From Methanoregulaceae archaeon UBA467 (GTDB lineage Archaea > Halobacteriota > Methanomicrobia > Methanomicrobiales > Methanospirillaceae), in assembly GCA_002503825.1 (NCBI GenBank), contig DASP01000002.1, positions 1 through 64,000 on the forward strand: a stretch of DNA of 64,000 nt, given 5' to 3'. Of this stretch, positions 19,012-28,897 are shown one piece after another. The notes below the pieces were generated by a model. That model was not told the DNA's origin. It searched no databases and saw only the letters and a program-made list of their open reading frames with translations. Position 1 is the first letter of the stretch. Each line of letters begins with the position of its first letter. The position numbers were made by a program, and so were the translations under genes.

Positions 19012-19564
19012 GAGGATCCTCCCTGTGATTCCGGGGTGACAATCATGTGCTGCTGTATACCCGATTACGAGTTTATTGCGCTGATGCGCGTATTTTTGGG
19101 ACTACCGCAATAGTTTTCGGTAGTCTTTTCGGCGTGGTATCTCCAATCCGCATTCTTACTATCGAATGAGTGCCGGACAACACGTTCACAACGTGTACAC
19201 TGGCCGGAATGCCCTGCCACGGCCTCAGTGTATCTCTGTTCCCGTTTTATCAGGGCTTTTTCCTTCCCGATACAGCCTGTTCCTTACACAATTACCTGAT
19301 GCCACCATTTTCGAAGACAGGTAATGGTTACCTGTTAAGTGATCGCCTATTAAATTATCGGTTCGTGTGACCTGAAAAACTTGAACTGATCCCCGGTCCT
19401 CAGCAGAGATCCTCTGCCGGAAGGAACCGACAGATCTGCTCATGAAAACGAAAAATAAGCATCAGTCACTCTTCATTCCGGTGTCCGACGCCAGTCATAA
19501 TTCCTGGCATGATCGCACCGGCTGAAAAATTAGGAGGGCAAAGTGGTCAGTGCCGATGGGCCAT
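19012..19564. other. Non-coding gap before family D repeat
   Basis: About 550 bp without a convincing gene, RNA or long repeat. Short open frames here lack ribosome sites and family resemblance. Confidence 0.45.
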
Positions 19565-19666
19565 GGGAGATGAAGGACAGAATGGATCGTACTCTGTTAT
19601 GACGCGGAGCACGGGACTGAGGTATGCAAGTGAAATTACGATAGATTCATCAAAGGCGGTTAAATA
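19565..19666 (+). repeat. Dispersed non-coding repeat, copy 2 (family D)
   Basis: Partner of 10578-10680. Both copies keep ATGAAGGACAG, ATGGATCGTACTCTG and a downstream CTGA. The segment between the TTATGA block and CTGA differs. Here no small gene follows; the next feature is tRNA-Arg on the opposite strand. Confidence 0.7.
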
Positions 19667-19819
19667 AAGAATAATCCAGGGCAACAGGGCGCATCTAATT
19701 TTTTAATTCCAAAAATTAGTCACTAGATACCAATAAATCATTGAATATATGATGAAAAATAAAAGATGGCTATAAGATGAGCAAAATTATAGGAATGGAA
19801 TCTTTACCATTCCTCGGAA

Positions 19820-19891
19820 CGCCCCGGCCGGGACTTGAACCCGGGTCAAAAGCTCCGCAGGCTTCTAGGATGTCCACTACCCTACCGGGAC
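19820..19891 (-). tRNA. tRNA-Arg, anticodon GCG
   Basis: On the minus strand the acceptor strand GTCCCGG (from 19891) pairs with CCGGGGC (down to 19821), with a G discriminator at 19820. The T arm is CCGGG-TTCAAGT-CCCGG. The anticodon arm GAAGC/GCTTT (with one G-U) encloses the loop CTGCGGA, giving anticodon GCG, which reads CGC (Arg). A D arm GGGT...ATCC fits. CCA is not encoded, and no intron is seen. An integrase remnant lies 5 kb away, but I see no duplicated tRNA 3' end in the window. Confidence 0.88.
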
Positions 19892-20024
19892 CTGAACAGA
19901 ACTGATCTGCCTAAATAAATCTCCTTTCATGGCTTAAATAAGTGTGCATATACTCTTGTTCAAATGATTTTTCTTTCATTATCAGTTTTAACAAAACATC
20001 GTGCACGCACTAATAATCAGACAA

Positions 20025-20033
20025 TTATATATG
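20025..20033 (+). promoter_or_regulatory. Candidate TATA box for gmd
   Basis: TTATATATG in an AT-rich stretch about 60 bp ahead of the first possible gmd start, with a second AT-rich block (ACAATATATC) near 20055. Either could be the archaeal TATA element. Confidence 0.3.
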
Positions 20034-20122
20034 CCCGGTTCAGACCTCTTGATACAATATATCTTAATCAATGAGGAAGTCAAATAATGATTAATAATAT
20101 CACCCTGAGGTCGGAAACAGGA

Positions 20123-21181
20123 ATGAAAAAGGCATTTATTACCGGTATAACCGGGCAGGACGGATCCTACCTGGCCGAACTTCTGCTGTCGAAAGGATAT
20201 GAAGTACATGGACTGATACGCAGGTCTTCGACACTCAATCTCGGCAGGATCCAGCACCTCGTTGATGAAACAGAGATTACCGGATCAAAAGTATCTGATT
20301 CAGGATTGTTTCTCCACTACGGGGATCTCGCAGACGGTGAACAGATATCGAATATCATGCACCGCGTCATCCCCGACGAAATCTATCATCTCGGCGCCCA
20401 GAGTCACGTGAGAGTGAGTTTCGACAGCCCTGAATATACCGGAAATGTCACCGGGCTTGGCACAACCCGCCTCCTTGAGGCAGCCCGGAGAGTAAATCCC
20501 AAAATCAGGTTTTACCAGGCATCAAGCAGCGAGATGTTCGGGGGTGCAAATCCCCCACAGAACGAAAAGACCTGTTTCCACCCGCGAAGCCCGTACGGCT
20601 GTGCGAAAGTGTATTCGTACTGGATGACCCGGAATTACCGTGACGGGTATGACATGTATGCCTGTAACGGCATCCTCTTCAACCATGAATCCCCCCGGCG
20701 TGGCGAGACCTTTGTCACCAGGAAGATCACCAGGAGCATTGCACGGATCCTTTCGGGAAAAGAGAAATATTTGTCGCTCGGGAACCTTGAAGCAAAAAGG
20801 GACTGGGGTTTTTCACCCGAATACGTGGAATGCATGTGGCGGATGCTCCAGCAGGATACTCCTGATGACTACGTGATCGGTACGGGAGAAACTCACTCAG
20901 TTGCAGAGTTTTTAAAAGAAGCGTTCAAATATGCCGGGCTCGACATGGATACACACGTCCGGACCGAACAAAAATATTACCGGCCGACTGAAGTAGATGT
21001 ACTCATTGCGGACCCGTCCCGGGCACAAAAGAAGCTTGGGTGGAAGGCGTCGGTCACCTTCAGTGACCTGGTAAAAATCATGGTTGATGCCGATATGCGT
21101 GAAGCAGGGTTGAAGCCGGTAGGAAAAGGCGATGCTATCATTGCGAAGAAGTTCGGAACCAAATGGTGGAAAGGAGATTAA
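20123..21181 (+). CDS. gmd: GDP-mannose 4,6-dehydratase
   Basis: Gmd converts GDP-mannose to GDP-4-keto-6-deoxymannose, the precursor of GDP-rhamnose, fucose and related sugars. The extended SDR has the NADP motif TGITGQDGSYLAE at the N-terminus, LIRRSSTLNLGRI, a Ser-Ser active-site block (ASSSEMFG), catalytic YxxxK in SPYGCAKVYSYW, and NHESPRRGETFVTRK. Length is about 352 aa. The frame opens at 20087, with GAGG upstream; the ATG at 20123 matches family N-termini (MKKAFITGITGQDG) and is preferred. A reductase to complete the pathway may be the SDR at 37493-38416. It opens the glycan locus. Confidence 0.92.
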   Translation: MKKAFITGITGQDGSYLAELLLSKGYEVHGLIRRSSTLNLGRIQHLVDETEITGSKVSDSGLFLHYGDLADGEQISNIMHRVIPDEIYHLGAQSHVRVSFDSPEYTGNVTGLGTTRLLEAARRVNPKIRFYQASSSEMFGGANPPQNEKTCFHPRSPYGCAKVYSYWMTRNYRDGYDMYACNGILFNHESPRRGETFVTRKITRSIARILSGKEKYLSLGNLEAKRDWGFSPEYVECMWRMLQQDTPDDYVIGTGETHSVAEFLKEAFKYAGLDMDTHVRTEQKYYRPTEVDVLIADPSRAQKKLGWKASVTFSDLVKIMVDADMREAGLKPVGKGDAIIAKKFGTKWWKGD

Positions 21182-21266
21182 ATTAACTATCTGTGAATTT
21201 TCTTGCAAGAGATTTGAATAATGATAAAAGAAGAATATACATCGTATACAGAACAATTTAGATAAA

Positions 21267-22102
21267 ATGACCATTGCTGAAAACCCGGTTTCAGGTGAAG
21301 ATGCTCCTGCCCCTACAATAATCATCATACCTCCCCGTAAATGGGTACCGGTAGATTTCAGGGAACTTATTCAATATCATGAGCTCCTGTATTTTTTTCC
21401 TGGAGGGATGTGAAGGTCAGGTATAAACAGACCGGGCTGGGTTTGCGTGGGCAATCATCCAGCCGCTGTTCATGATGGTCGTATTCTCAATCTTCTTTGG
21501 GACTCTGGCAAAGATGCCGTCAGAAGGAATTCCCTATCCGTTGTTTAATTTCGCTGCACTTCTCCCCTGCACATTGTTTGCCGAGGGACTCACCCGATCC
21601 ACTACGAGCATGATTACGAATGCGAACCTTATGACCCAGGTTTATTTCCCACGCCTTCTTATGCCAATTTCGGGGGTATTATCGCCACTGGTCGACTTTG
21701 CTTATTATTATGATATATTACGGATTTGTAACAACCCTCAACGTCTTATTTCTTCCACTCTTCATCGTCTTCGCGGTTATGGCATCCCTTTCAGTAGGGC
21801 TCTGGCTTTCCGCCCTTAATGTAAAATACCGGGACTTCCAGTATACGGTTCCGTTCATTATCCAGTTCTGGCTCTTCGCCTCCCCGGGGGTCTATCCAAG
21901 TACGTTACTTCCTGAATCAATCCGCTGGCTGTACGGACTTAACCCGATGGCTGGTGTCATTGAAGGGTTCCGCTGGGCATTGCTTGGAACGGCGGCCCCG
22001 AGCATTATGATTTTTGTCTCGCTGGTAATTGTAATAATTTTACTTGTATCAGGGTTATTTTATTTCAGGCGTATGGAGCAGTATTTTGCGGATATTGTCT
22101 GA
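21267..22102 (+). pseudogene. Decayed ABC-2 polysaccharide export permease (Wzm-like)
   Basis: The gene starts at the ATG at 21267 (MTIAENPVSGEDAPAP) and reads to HELLYFF, where the frame breaks. Further pieces in other frames are RDVKVRYKQTGLG, then AWAIIQPLFMMVVFSIFFG to SPLVDFAYYY. A final frame runs from 21698 with YYGFVTTLNVLFLP to RRMEQYFADIV. Each piece matches the intact permease at 32541-33383 in order. At least three frameshifts and a small deletion near 21700 are needed. The product would have been the membrane half of an O-antigen-type exporter. No ATPase gene is adjacent. Its decay leaves the second system as the working one. Confidence 0.85.
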
Positions 22103-22230
22103 TATCATTTTAATTATATCGTTTTTTCATAAGAATTGAATCGCTGACCTCCTTCCCCATCCAAAATATTATCAATGTTTGAAGAACAAGTCCCTCTGGG
22201 ATACTCATTTATAGCTCCTTCTGAGGTCAT

Positions 22231-25200
22231 ATGACTGTACGCACCATACTCCCCCTGATTATCCTGATAGGGCTTATTTTACTCTTTGTTACACCGGTTG
22301 CGGTCGGAGAAAACAATGCCCCGCCAGCCATTACAACTGATCCAACTCCTGAACAAACCATTTCCCCCCCAGATGCGAATGATGCAGGGTTACCTGAAGA
22401 TAGAGACACTCCATTATTCATCCAGGAAGAAACAGAAAATGCCTCATTGGGGAGTTTATCACAAGATGCATCAGAAAGCACGTCACTATCTGCAATTTCT
22501 GAATACAGGTCAGATAATTCACAGTCAGAATCGGTTAATCTGGTATCCGGATCAGAACAATCACAATTATCGCTTCCAGGAGAAAACGGAGAATTATTAA
22601 CACCTGTCCAGACGCCATCAAACGGAAATAAAGGTAATAAGGATTTAAATGCTGAGGGTAAAACAAAAAAACCAAAAATCAATGGAAAATTTGTTGAAGA
22701 TGAAATACTGGTGAAATTCTCAGATGCCACGATATCCGATTCAGATAACAGGGAATCTGAATACAATAAAATACATGCCAAAAAAGGAACAACTGTCGGA
22801 AAGACGCTGAATAAGAATTCAGGATCCAATCTTCAACTGGTAAAAATTCCATCCGGGATGACCGTTGATGATGCTATTGCACTATATGAAAACGACCCTG
22901 CTGTCGATTTTGCCGAACCAAATTATATTATTCAAGTATCTCCTTCTGAATCTAATATTAATGAGGCCTCTATTCCCTTTTCTTCCGATATCAATGATGA
23001 ATATTTTCCCCTACAATGGGGACTGCACAACACTGGGCAAGAAATAAATTCCGTGTCAGGAACTGCTGGTGCTGATATTAACGCACCCGCTGCATGGGAA
23101 ATCATTCAGGAATCCGAAACTGTCATTATCGCCGTCATTGATACCGGGATAGATTATTCGCATCCGGATATTGGTAATAATATCTGGATCAATACACTTG
23201 AAATTCCTTCAAATGGTATCGATGATGATGGGAATGGTTATGTCGATGATATATACGGATATAATTTTGTAGACGGCATATCAGACCCGATGGATGATAA
23301 CGGGCATGGAACATCCTGTGCAGGGGTCATTGGTGCCATTAGCAATAATGACATTGGAATCAGCGGCGTTGCGCGGGATATCAAGTTGATGCCATTAAAG
23401 TTTATGAATGCTGAGGGTATCGGAACATATGCAGATGCGATCGAGGCTGTCGAATATGCCCGTCAAAAGGGTGCAGATATTATCAGTATTTCCTGGGGAA
23501 GTCAGCAGTATAACCAGGCGATGAAAGATGAAATCGACAGTTCATCAATGCTTTTTATCTGCGCAGCCGGAAATAATGCGCAGAACAATGATCTCAATCC
23601 GGTATACCCTGCCAGCTTTACAAGCCAGAATATAATTTCCGTTGCCGCAAGTGATCAGGATGATAACCTGGCACCTTTTTCAAACTGGGGTCCGACGAGT
23701 GTGGACCTTGCATCTCCTGGAGTAAATATCCTTAGCTGCGACCTCTCATCCAGAGCGCAACAATATCGTTATCTTTCCGGTACTTCGATTGCAGTGCCGT
23801 TTGTTTCCGGTGTATCCGGACTTGTCAAAGCCAATCATCCCGATTATTCCGCTACTCAAATCAGGGAGAATATTATTGGAACTGTTGACATCATTGAACC
23901 ATTCCAGAATTATGTTGCTTCCGGTGGACGGCTGAATGCCTACAATTCACTTGAAGGTGTTCTTATACCCTCAACTATACTGACAACTGTTCCTACAACC
24001 TCTATTCCAACTACAATATCAACGATCATCATACCTGAGGGGGAACCATCGGTCGCTCCTTTAAATCCTGATTTTGTTAATTATACCCTATCTCCGACAC
24101 CTCTTATGGCCGAAGGAGATGAGGATGTCAATCCCGGTTATCTACCTTCACCCGTTGATAGATCATCAATGCAGGGTCAAACTCTTGAATTTTCAGAATT
24201 GAAAGTCCTTTCTTACCCTTCATCCTATGATTTACGAAATGTAAATGGTATCAATAGAGTTACACCGGTAAAAAACCAGGGTTCATGTGGTTCATGCTGG
24301 GCTTTCGGAACGTACGGGTCTGAGGAATCAGTCCTAATGTCGTCAGAATACTGGGATTTTTCTGAAAATAACCTGAAAAATACACATGGATTTGATTATG
24401 GATCCTGTTCGGGTGGTAACTATGATATGTCAACCGCCTACCTGACCAGATGGAGCGGCCCCATCTCGGAGACAGATGATCCGTATAATCCATATTCAGG
24501 GTCTTCTCCTTCAGGTCTCGAGACAAGAAAACATGTTCAGGATGTCCTTTTAATACCACCCCGAAGTAGTTCCCTTGATAATGACAATATAAAATCAGCT
24601 TTAATGGAATACGGTGCGGTTTCCACATCTTTTTACTGGAATAGCGGTTATTTAAAAACCGGGAATAATTACTACTACCCAGGCACAGCCTATGACAACC
24701 ATGCTGTCGCAATCGTTGGATGGGATGATAACCGTGTAGTATCCGGGGCTCCCGGACCCGGTGCATTTCTTATAAAAAACAGTTGGGGAACCGGATGGGG
24801 AGACGGGGGATATTTCTGGATTTCATACTATGACAACAAGATGGGAAAAGATGAAAATGCCGTCTTCATTTCGGAACCTGTCGACAATTATGATAACATT
24901 TATCAGTATGATCCTCTCGGGTGGACAACTTCATTCGGATATTATTCAACCACAGCATGGGGGGCCAATGTGTTCACATCGACAAGGGGCGAGCAATTAA
25001 AGGCGGTCGGATTCTATGCACTTGCACCTAACACACAATATCAGGTCTATATTTATAAAAATCCTACGAGCGGGCCGATTAACTCAGGAGGGTATGTTGC
25101 ATATAAGTCCGGGACGATTGCCATTCCAGGATTCCGTACAATTCCGCTTGATACGCCAGTGGCGCTTGTTTCTGGAGATAGGTATTCTATTGCTGTCAAG

Positions 25201-26568
25201 CTAACAACCCCTGGCTACTATTACCCAATTGCTTTGGAAAGGCCTATCAGCGGATATTCAAGCGGGGCCTCGGCAAGCACTGGACAGAGTTATATCAGTT
25301 CGTCTGGATCCTCATGGCAAGACCTCGTTACTAGGTATGCGAACACCAATGCTTGCATCAAAGGATATACAGATGAAGGTGGACCACCTGTTGCTGATTT
25401 TATTGGGACGCCAAGGTTGGGTGTTATGCCATCGAATGTGGAGTTTACGGATAGATCAACAGGGAGTCCAACATCATGGCAGTGGAACTTTGGAGACAGT
25501 TCTGCAAACGCGACCACGCAGAATCCCACGCATCTCTATGAAAATGAAGGTTCCTATACTGTCACCCTCAGTGTCACGAATAGTTTTGGAACGAGCACCA
25601 TCCAGAAAGTGAATTACATTACTGTCACTCCACCGCCACCATTCCTATCCGGTTGGTCATACCGGAAACTCCATACAATTTCTGGATCATCATCCGGAGA
25701 TTTAACTGATTATCAGGTCAGATTTAAAGTTTTCAATACCACCGGTACCGACTCGGGTGAGAACGTCTACCTCGGATCCAATGTGAAGCAAGACTTTTCT
25801 GACCTCCGCTTCACAACCCCCACCAACGCTCTCCTGCCATACTGGATCCAGGAGACTGGCCCCAACTATGCCATTGTCTGGGTGAAAGTTCCCACTATCC
25901 CTGTCACGGGAACTCAGATGTATCTTTATTATGGAAATGGTGGCGCATTAGCAGTCAGCAGTGGTGCTGTTACATTCCCTATCTTTGATGACTTTACTGG
26001 ATCCTCCCTTGATACCTCTAACTGGACTACTATAGGAACAAGTGCTACTACCACCTCAGGTTATCTCCATGTCTATCCAACTACTCAAAATGGGGGGGTT
26101 CGTTCCAAAACAATTATTGATTTAACCGTTCCTGCTGAACTCCAGGCTCGGGCACGTTGGTCCGGAACTTCCCAGTATAATATGATTGGGTTTTCAAAAA
26201 TCCCTGATTTGGGTTCTTGGTACAATCAGAATGGTGTGTTCTGGAGGAGTTCTTCTGAATCTTTTATGAAGTTTTCCCTGTATTATCCAAATGAAGAGGA
26301 GATCAATTCCATTGCGAAAGATACAAATTGGCACTGGTTAATCTTAAATGCTGGAATCGGTAAAATTTCTTCACTCTCGCTTGATGATTCAATTTCTTAT
26401 TCCACCACCCATCCACTCACTGGAGATACTTATTATATCTGGATGCCAAAGTCACTCTCGGTTACAGGATCAAATCATTGGACGGATATCGATTGGGTAT
26501 TCCTGCGATATCCCGCAAGCCAGGAACCTTCTCATTCCTCTTGGGGAAGTGAAGAAAATATAATTTAA
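22231..26568 (+). CDS. Secreted double protease: subtilisin-like plus papain-like domains
   Basis: A 1445-aa exported protein. A signal peptide (residues 1-27) and a Ser/Asn-rich linker lead to a fervidolysin-like propeptide (ILVKFSDATIS to FAEPNYI, about 150-230). A peptidase S8 domain follows with Asp304 (AVIDTGIDYSHPD), His359 (NGHGTSCAG) and Ser519 (SGTSIAVPFVSG). After a Thr-rich linker comes a papain-family C1 domain with Cys689 (QGSCGSCWAFG), His824 (DNHAVAIVGW) and Asn850 (KNSWGTGWGDGG). Then come a lectin-like beta domain (about 880-1045), a PKD domain (about 1051-1133) and a DUF2341-like domain (from about 1140, LSGWSYRKL) to the end. All six catalytic residues are present. GAGGTCAT supports the start. 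It probably processes or degrades surface proteins. Confidence 0.9.
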   Translation: MTVRTILPLIILIGLILLFVTPVAVGENNAPPAITTDPTPEQTISPPDANDAGLPEDRDTPLFIQEETENASLGSLSQDASESTSLSAISEYRSDNSQSESVNLVSGSEQSQLSLPGENGELLTPVQTPSNGNKGNKDLNAEGKTKKPKINGKFVEDEILVKFSDATISDSDNRESEYNKIHAKKGTTVGKTLNKNSGSNLQLVKIPSGMTVDDAIALYENDPAVDFAEPNYIIQVSPSESNINEASIPFSSDINDEYFPLQWGLHNTGQEINSVSGTAGADINAPAAWEIIQESETVIIAVIDTGIDYSHPDIGNNIWINTLEIPSNGIDDDGNGYVDDIYGYNFVDGISDPMDDNGHGTSCAGVIGAISNNDIGISGVARDIKLMPLKFMNAEGIGTYADAIEAVEYARQKGADIISISWGSQQYNQAMKDEIDSSSMLFICAAGNNAQNNDLNPVYPASFTSQNIISVAASDQDDNLAPFSNWGPTSVDLASPGVNILSCDLSSRAQQYRYLSGTSIAVPFVSGVSGLVKANHPDYSATQIRENIIGTVDIIEPFQNYVASGGRLNAYNSLEGVLIPSTILTTVPTTSIPTTISTIIIPEGEPSVAPLNPDFVNYTLSPTPLMAEGDEDVNPGYLPSPVDRSSMQGQTLEFSELKVLSYPSSYDLRNVNGINRVTPVKNQGSCGSCWAFGTYGSEESVLMSSEYWDFSENNLKNTHGFDYGSCSGGNYDMSTAYLTRWSGPISETDDPYNPYSGSSPSGLETRKHVQDVLLIPPRSSSLDNDNIKSALMEYGAVSTSFYWNSGYLKTGNNYYYPGTAYDNHAVAIVGWDDNRVVSGAPGPGAFLIKNSWGTGWGDGGYFWISYYDNKMGKDENAVFISEPVDNYDNIYQYDPLGWTTSFGYYSTTAWGANVFTSTRGEQLKAVGFYALAPNTQYQVYIYKNPTSGPINSGGYVAYKSGTIAIPGFRTIPLDTPVALVSGDRYSIAVKLTTPGYYYPIALERPISGYSSGASASTGQSYISSSGSSWQDLVTRYANTNACIKGYTDEGGPPVADFIGTPRLGVMPSNVEFTDRSTGSPTSWQWNFGDSSANATTQNPTHLYENEGSYTVTLSVTNSFGTSTIQKVNYITVTPPPPFLSGWSYRKLHTISGSSSGDLTDYQVRFKVFNTTGTDSGENVYLGSNVKQDFSDLRFTTPTNALLPYWIQETGPNYAIVWVKVPTIPVTGTQMYLYYGNGGALAVSSGAVTFPIFDDFTGSSLDTSNWTTIGTSATTTSGYLHVYPTTQNGGVRSKTIIDLTVPAELQARARWSGTSQYNMIGFSKIPDLGSWYNQNGVFWRSSSESFMKFSLYYPNEEEINSIAKDTNWHWLILNAGIGKISSLSLDDSISYSTTHPLTGDTYYIWMPKSLSVTGSNHWTDIDWVFLRYPASQEPSHSSWGSEENII

Positions 26569-28040
26569 TTCGAATCAGGATATACATTGATATATATATC
26601 CTTTAACTCAGAGTAAATATCTAATGCTTCGGTTCCTGGCTCCCGCGATCCGTTGCCAGAGTTTTTAAAACCCCCAAAAGGCATATGAGGTTCACTTCCG
26701 TAAGTTCCTCCATTTATAACCACGACACCAGCCTGCACCCTCCTGCTGAAGAGCATTGCCCTGTTAATATTCAGTGTATGAATAGAGGCAGTTAATCCAT
26801 AATTGGAATTGTTGGCAATGTCAATGGCATCCTGAAAATTTTTTGCCGGATAAAGACAAGTGATGGGACCGAATAATTCGTTTTTCGTAACTTCATCCTC
26901 TAAATCGACATTTTCTATTATAGTTGGAGCAAGATAATAACCATTTTTATGATCTTCGTCCATCAATCTGTAACCCCCAGTTAAAATTTTTCCACCTCTT
27001 AATCGAACGTTTTCTATCTGATTGATCATATGTAAAAGCTGGTCCAGATTGATTACAGGGCCGTAATCATCTGTATCATTGGGTCCGATTCTTAGGAGTT
27101 TTGTTTTTGCGAGCAACATTTCTCGAAATTTTTCATATAGGGATTCGATAATAATTATTCTACTGGCAGATGCACATCTTTGACCAGCGTTGCTGAATGA
27201 TGACAATATCGACCATTGAACGGCATTTTCGAGATCTGCATCCTCACATACTATTAATGGATTTTTCCCCCCCAATTCAAGAGATAAACGAGCGAGCCTT
27301 TCACCAGCTAATACTGCTAGCTTTTTTCCAACTTCGGTTGATCCAGTGAAACTGATAACCCCAACTCGCGTATCCCTAACAAGAGGTTCCCCTGCTTCTT
27401 CGCCATATCCCTGAATAATATTCAATACACCAGGAGGTAGTCCTGTTTGATGCGCTATCAAGCCAAAATACCATGCTGTGATGGGTGTATCTTCTGAAGC
27501 TTTTAATACTGCTGAATTCCCACATATTAATGCAGGGAAAACTTTCCATGCAATATTTGCTATTGGGGTATTTGCGGCAATTATAAGTCCTGCGATTCCA
27601 ATGGGTTCTCTTACAATCATTACATGTCTATTTTCAACAGAACTTGTGGTAGTCTTTCCATACATCCGTTGCCCTTCACCAGCCATGAAAAAACCTAATG
27701 CTATTGCACCATCGGTTTCGCCCAAAGCATCTTTTAAGGATTTTCCTGTTTCAAGAGCTACAATCCTTGCAATTCTATCTCTATTAGTTTGTAAACCCAA
27801 GGCAATATCCCGCAGAATCTCCCCCCGACGTGGGGGAGACAGAATTGCCCAGCTCTTTTGAGAGATTTCCGCAGCAGCAATAGTATTACATACATCTATT
27901 GCATTGGATCTGACAACACTGGCGATAACCTTTCCATTGTGAGGATTAATTTTATTAAATAATTTCTTGTCTGTTGTCGTTACTTCTTTTCCATTCACCC
28001 AGTTGGGGATAATTTTTGGAACTACGATTTCTTGAGACAT
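26565..28040 (-). CDS. NAD(P)-dependent aldehyde dehydrogenase
   Basis: A 491-aa aldehyde dehydrogenase. The catalytic Glu lies in LELGGKNPLI and the nucleophile Cys in NAGQRCASAS. The NAD-binding FTGSTEVGKKLA is upstream, and PFGGFKNSGNG lies near the C-terminus. The frame opens at 28082, but the ATG at 28040 (MSQEIVVPKI) has AGGAATGG upstream and sits 19 nt after the previous gene. It is the last gene of the minus-strand operon wzm-wzt-methyltransferase-NeuB-phosphatase-SDR-ALDH. In a sugar cluster it may oxidise an aldehyde of a sugar intermediate, but the substrate is unknown. Its stop overlaps that of the double protease. Confidence 0.88.
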   Translation of the reverse strand: MSQEIVVPKIIPNWVNGKEVTTTDKKLFNKINPHNGKVIASVVRSNAIDVCNTIAAAEISQKSWAILSPPRRGEILRDIALGLQTNRDRIARIVALETGKSLKDALGETDGAIALGFFMAGEGQRMYGKTTTSSVENRHVMIVREPIGIAGLIIAANTPIANIAWKVFPALICGNSAVLKASEDTPITAWYFGLIAHQTGLPPGVLNIIQGYGEEAGEPLVRDTRVGVISFTGSTEVGKKLAVLAGERLARLSLELGGKNPLIVCEDADLENAVQWSILSSFSNAGQRCASASRIIIIESLYEKFREMLLAKTKLLRIGPNDTDDYGPVINLDQLLHMINQIENVRLRGGKILTGGYRLMDEDHKNGYYLAPTIIENVDLEDEVTKNELFGPITCLYPAKNFQDAIDIANNSNYGLTASIHTLNINRAMLFSRRVQAGVVVINGGTYGSEPHMPFGGFKNSGNGSREPGTEALDIYSELKDIYINVYPDSN

Positions 28041-28059
28041 TAATACCATTCCTATATCG

Positions 28060-28884
28060 TTACCATGCAGTCCATCCACCATCTATAATCATGTTTGAAC
28101 CAGTCATATACGAGGATGCGTCAGATAAAAGAAAAACTATCGCTCCTGTATATTCGTTTTCACTTGCCATCCTTCCTAACGGAACCCTTATGCAATATTC
28201 CTGCAAAAATTCTTTATCTTGGTTATTAAAAACTCCCCCAAAGGTGATGGTATTAACCCTTACATTTTGTTCTCCCCAATATGTAGCTAAATATCGCGTC
28301 AGATTATAGATTGCAGATTTTGATACCGAGTACGCAACGGGTTTATAGAATTGTTCGCCTTTTTTTCTCCGATATTGATAAATTCGTTGATCTGGTGAGA
28401 CCATCCCATAAATCGAACTTATGTTGATTATTGAACCTCTATTCTTTTTTGCCATTTCAGAACCAAATATCTGGCAGCACAGAAATGTGCCTTTAACATT
28501 GACTTCGAGCATTTTATCCCATGCAGCCTCAGAATACAACTCTAAAGGGCCTGCATTTTCCAATGAGGCATTTGGTGGGGCATCAATGGCTGCAGTATTA
28601 ATCAAACCTGAAGGGCAATCCCATTTCCTTATTATATTCTTCGAAACTATATCGATTGATTCTTTATTAGTTATGTCGACCTGATAATAGTCTAAGTGTG
28701 ATGAACCTAGCTCATCAGTTAGATGTAAATAATAATTATTGTTAGAGGGTAAAATATCCAGAATTATTACATTTGCACCGTACAATACAAGTCCGCGGGT
28801 AAATTGCCGCCCTAACTGACCAAGCCCGCCAGTAATAATCACAACTTTATTTTCAATATTAAAAAGATCAGGTATCATATCCAT
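28060..28884 (-). CDS. Short-chain dehydrogenase/reductase
   Basis: A 274-aa classical SDR. The cofactor motif is VVIITGGLGQLGRQF near residue 14. The active-site Ser lies in INISSIYG, and YxxxK is in AYSVSKSAIYNL. IDGGWTAW at the C-terminus is typical. The N-terminal GGLGQLG resembles SDRs found next to NeuB-type genes in bacterial sugar clusters. With the phosphatase and NeuB upstream and the aldehyde dehydrogenase downstream, it probably modifies a nonulosonic-acid precursor or product. The reaction cannot be fixed from sequence. An alternative start at the third residue (MIPDLFNIE) is possible. Confidence 0.85.
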   Translation of the reverse strand: MDMIPDLFNIENKVVIITGGLGQLGRQFTRGLVLYGANVIILDILPSNNNYYLHLTDELGSSHLDYYQVDITNKESIDIVSKNIIRKWDCPSGLINTAAIDAPPNASLENAGPLELYSEAAWDKMLEVNVKGTFLCCQIFGSEMAKKNRGSIINISSIYGMVSPDQRIYQYRRKKGEQFYKPVAYSVSKSAIYNLTRYLATYWGEQNVRVNTITFGGVFNNQDKEFLQEYCIRVPLGRMASENEYTGAIVFLLSDASSYMTGSNMIIDGGWTAW

Positions 28885-28897
28885 GACTCATTTTTTC

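Noticed and set aside
19820..19891. tRNA-Arg as the attachment site of the integrase remnant
   Set aside because: I could not find a second copy of the tRNA 3' end in the window, so there is no direct support.
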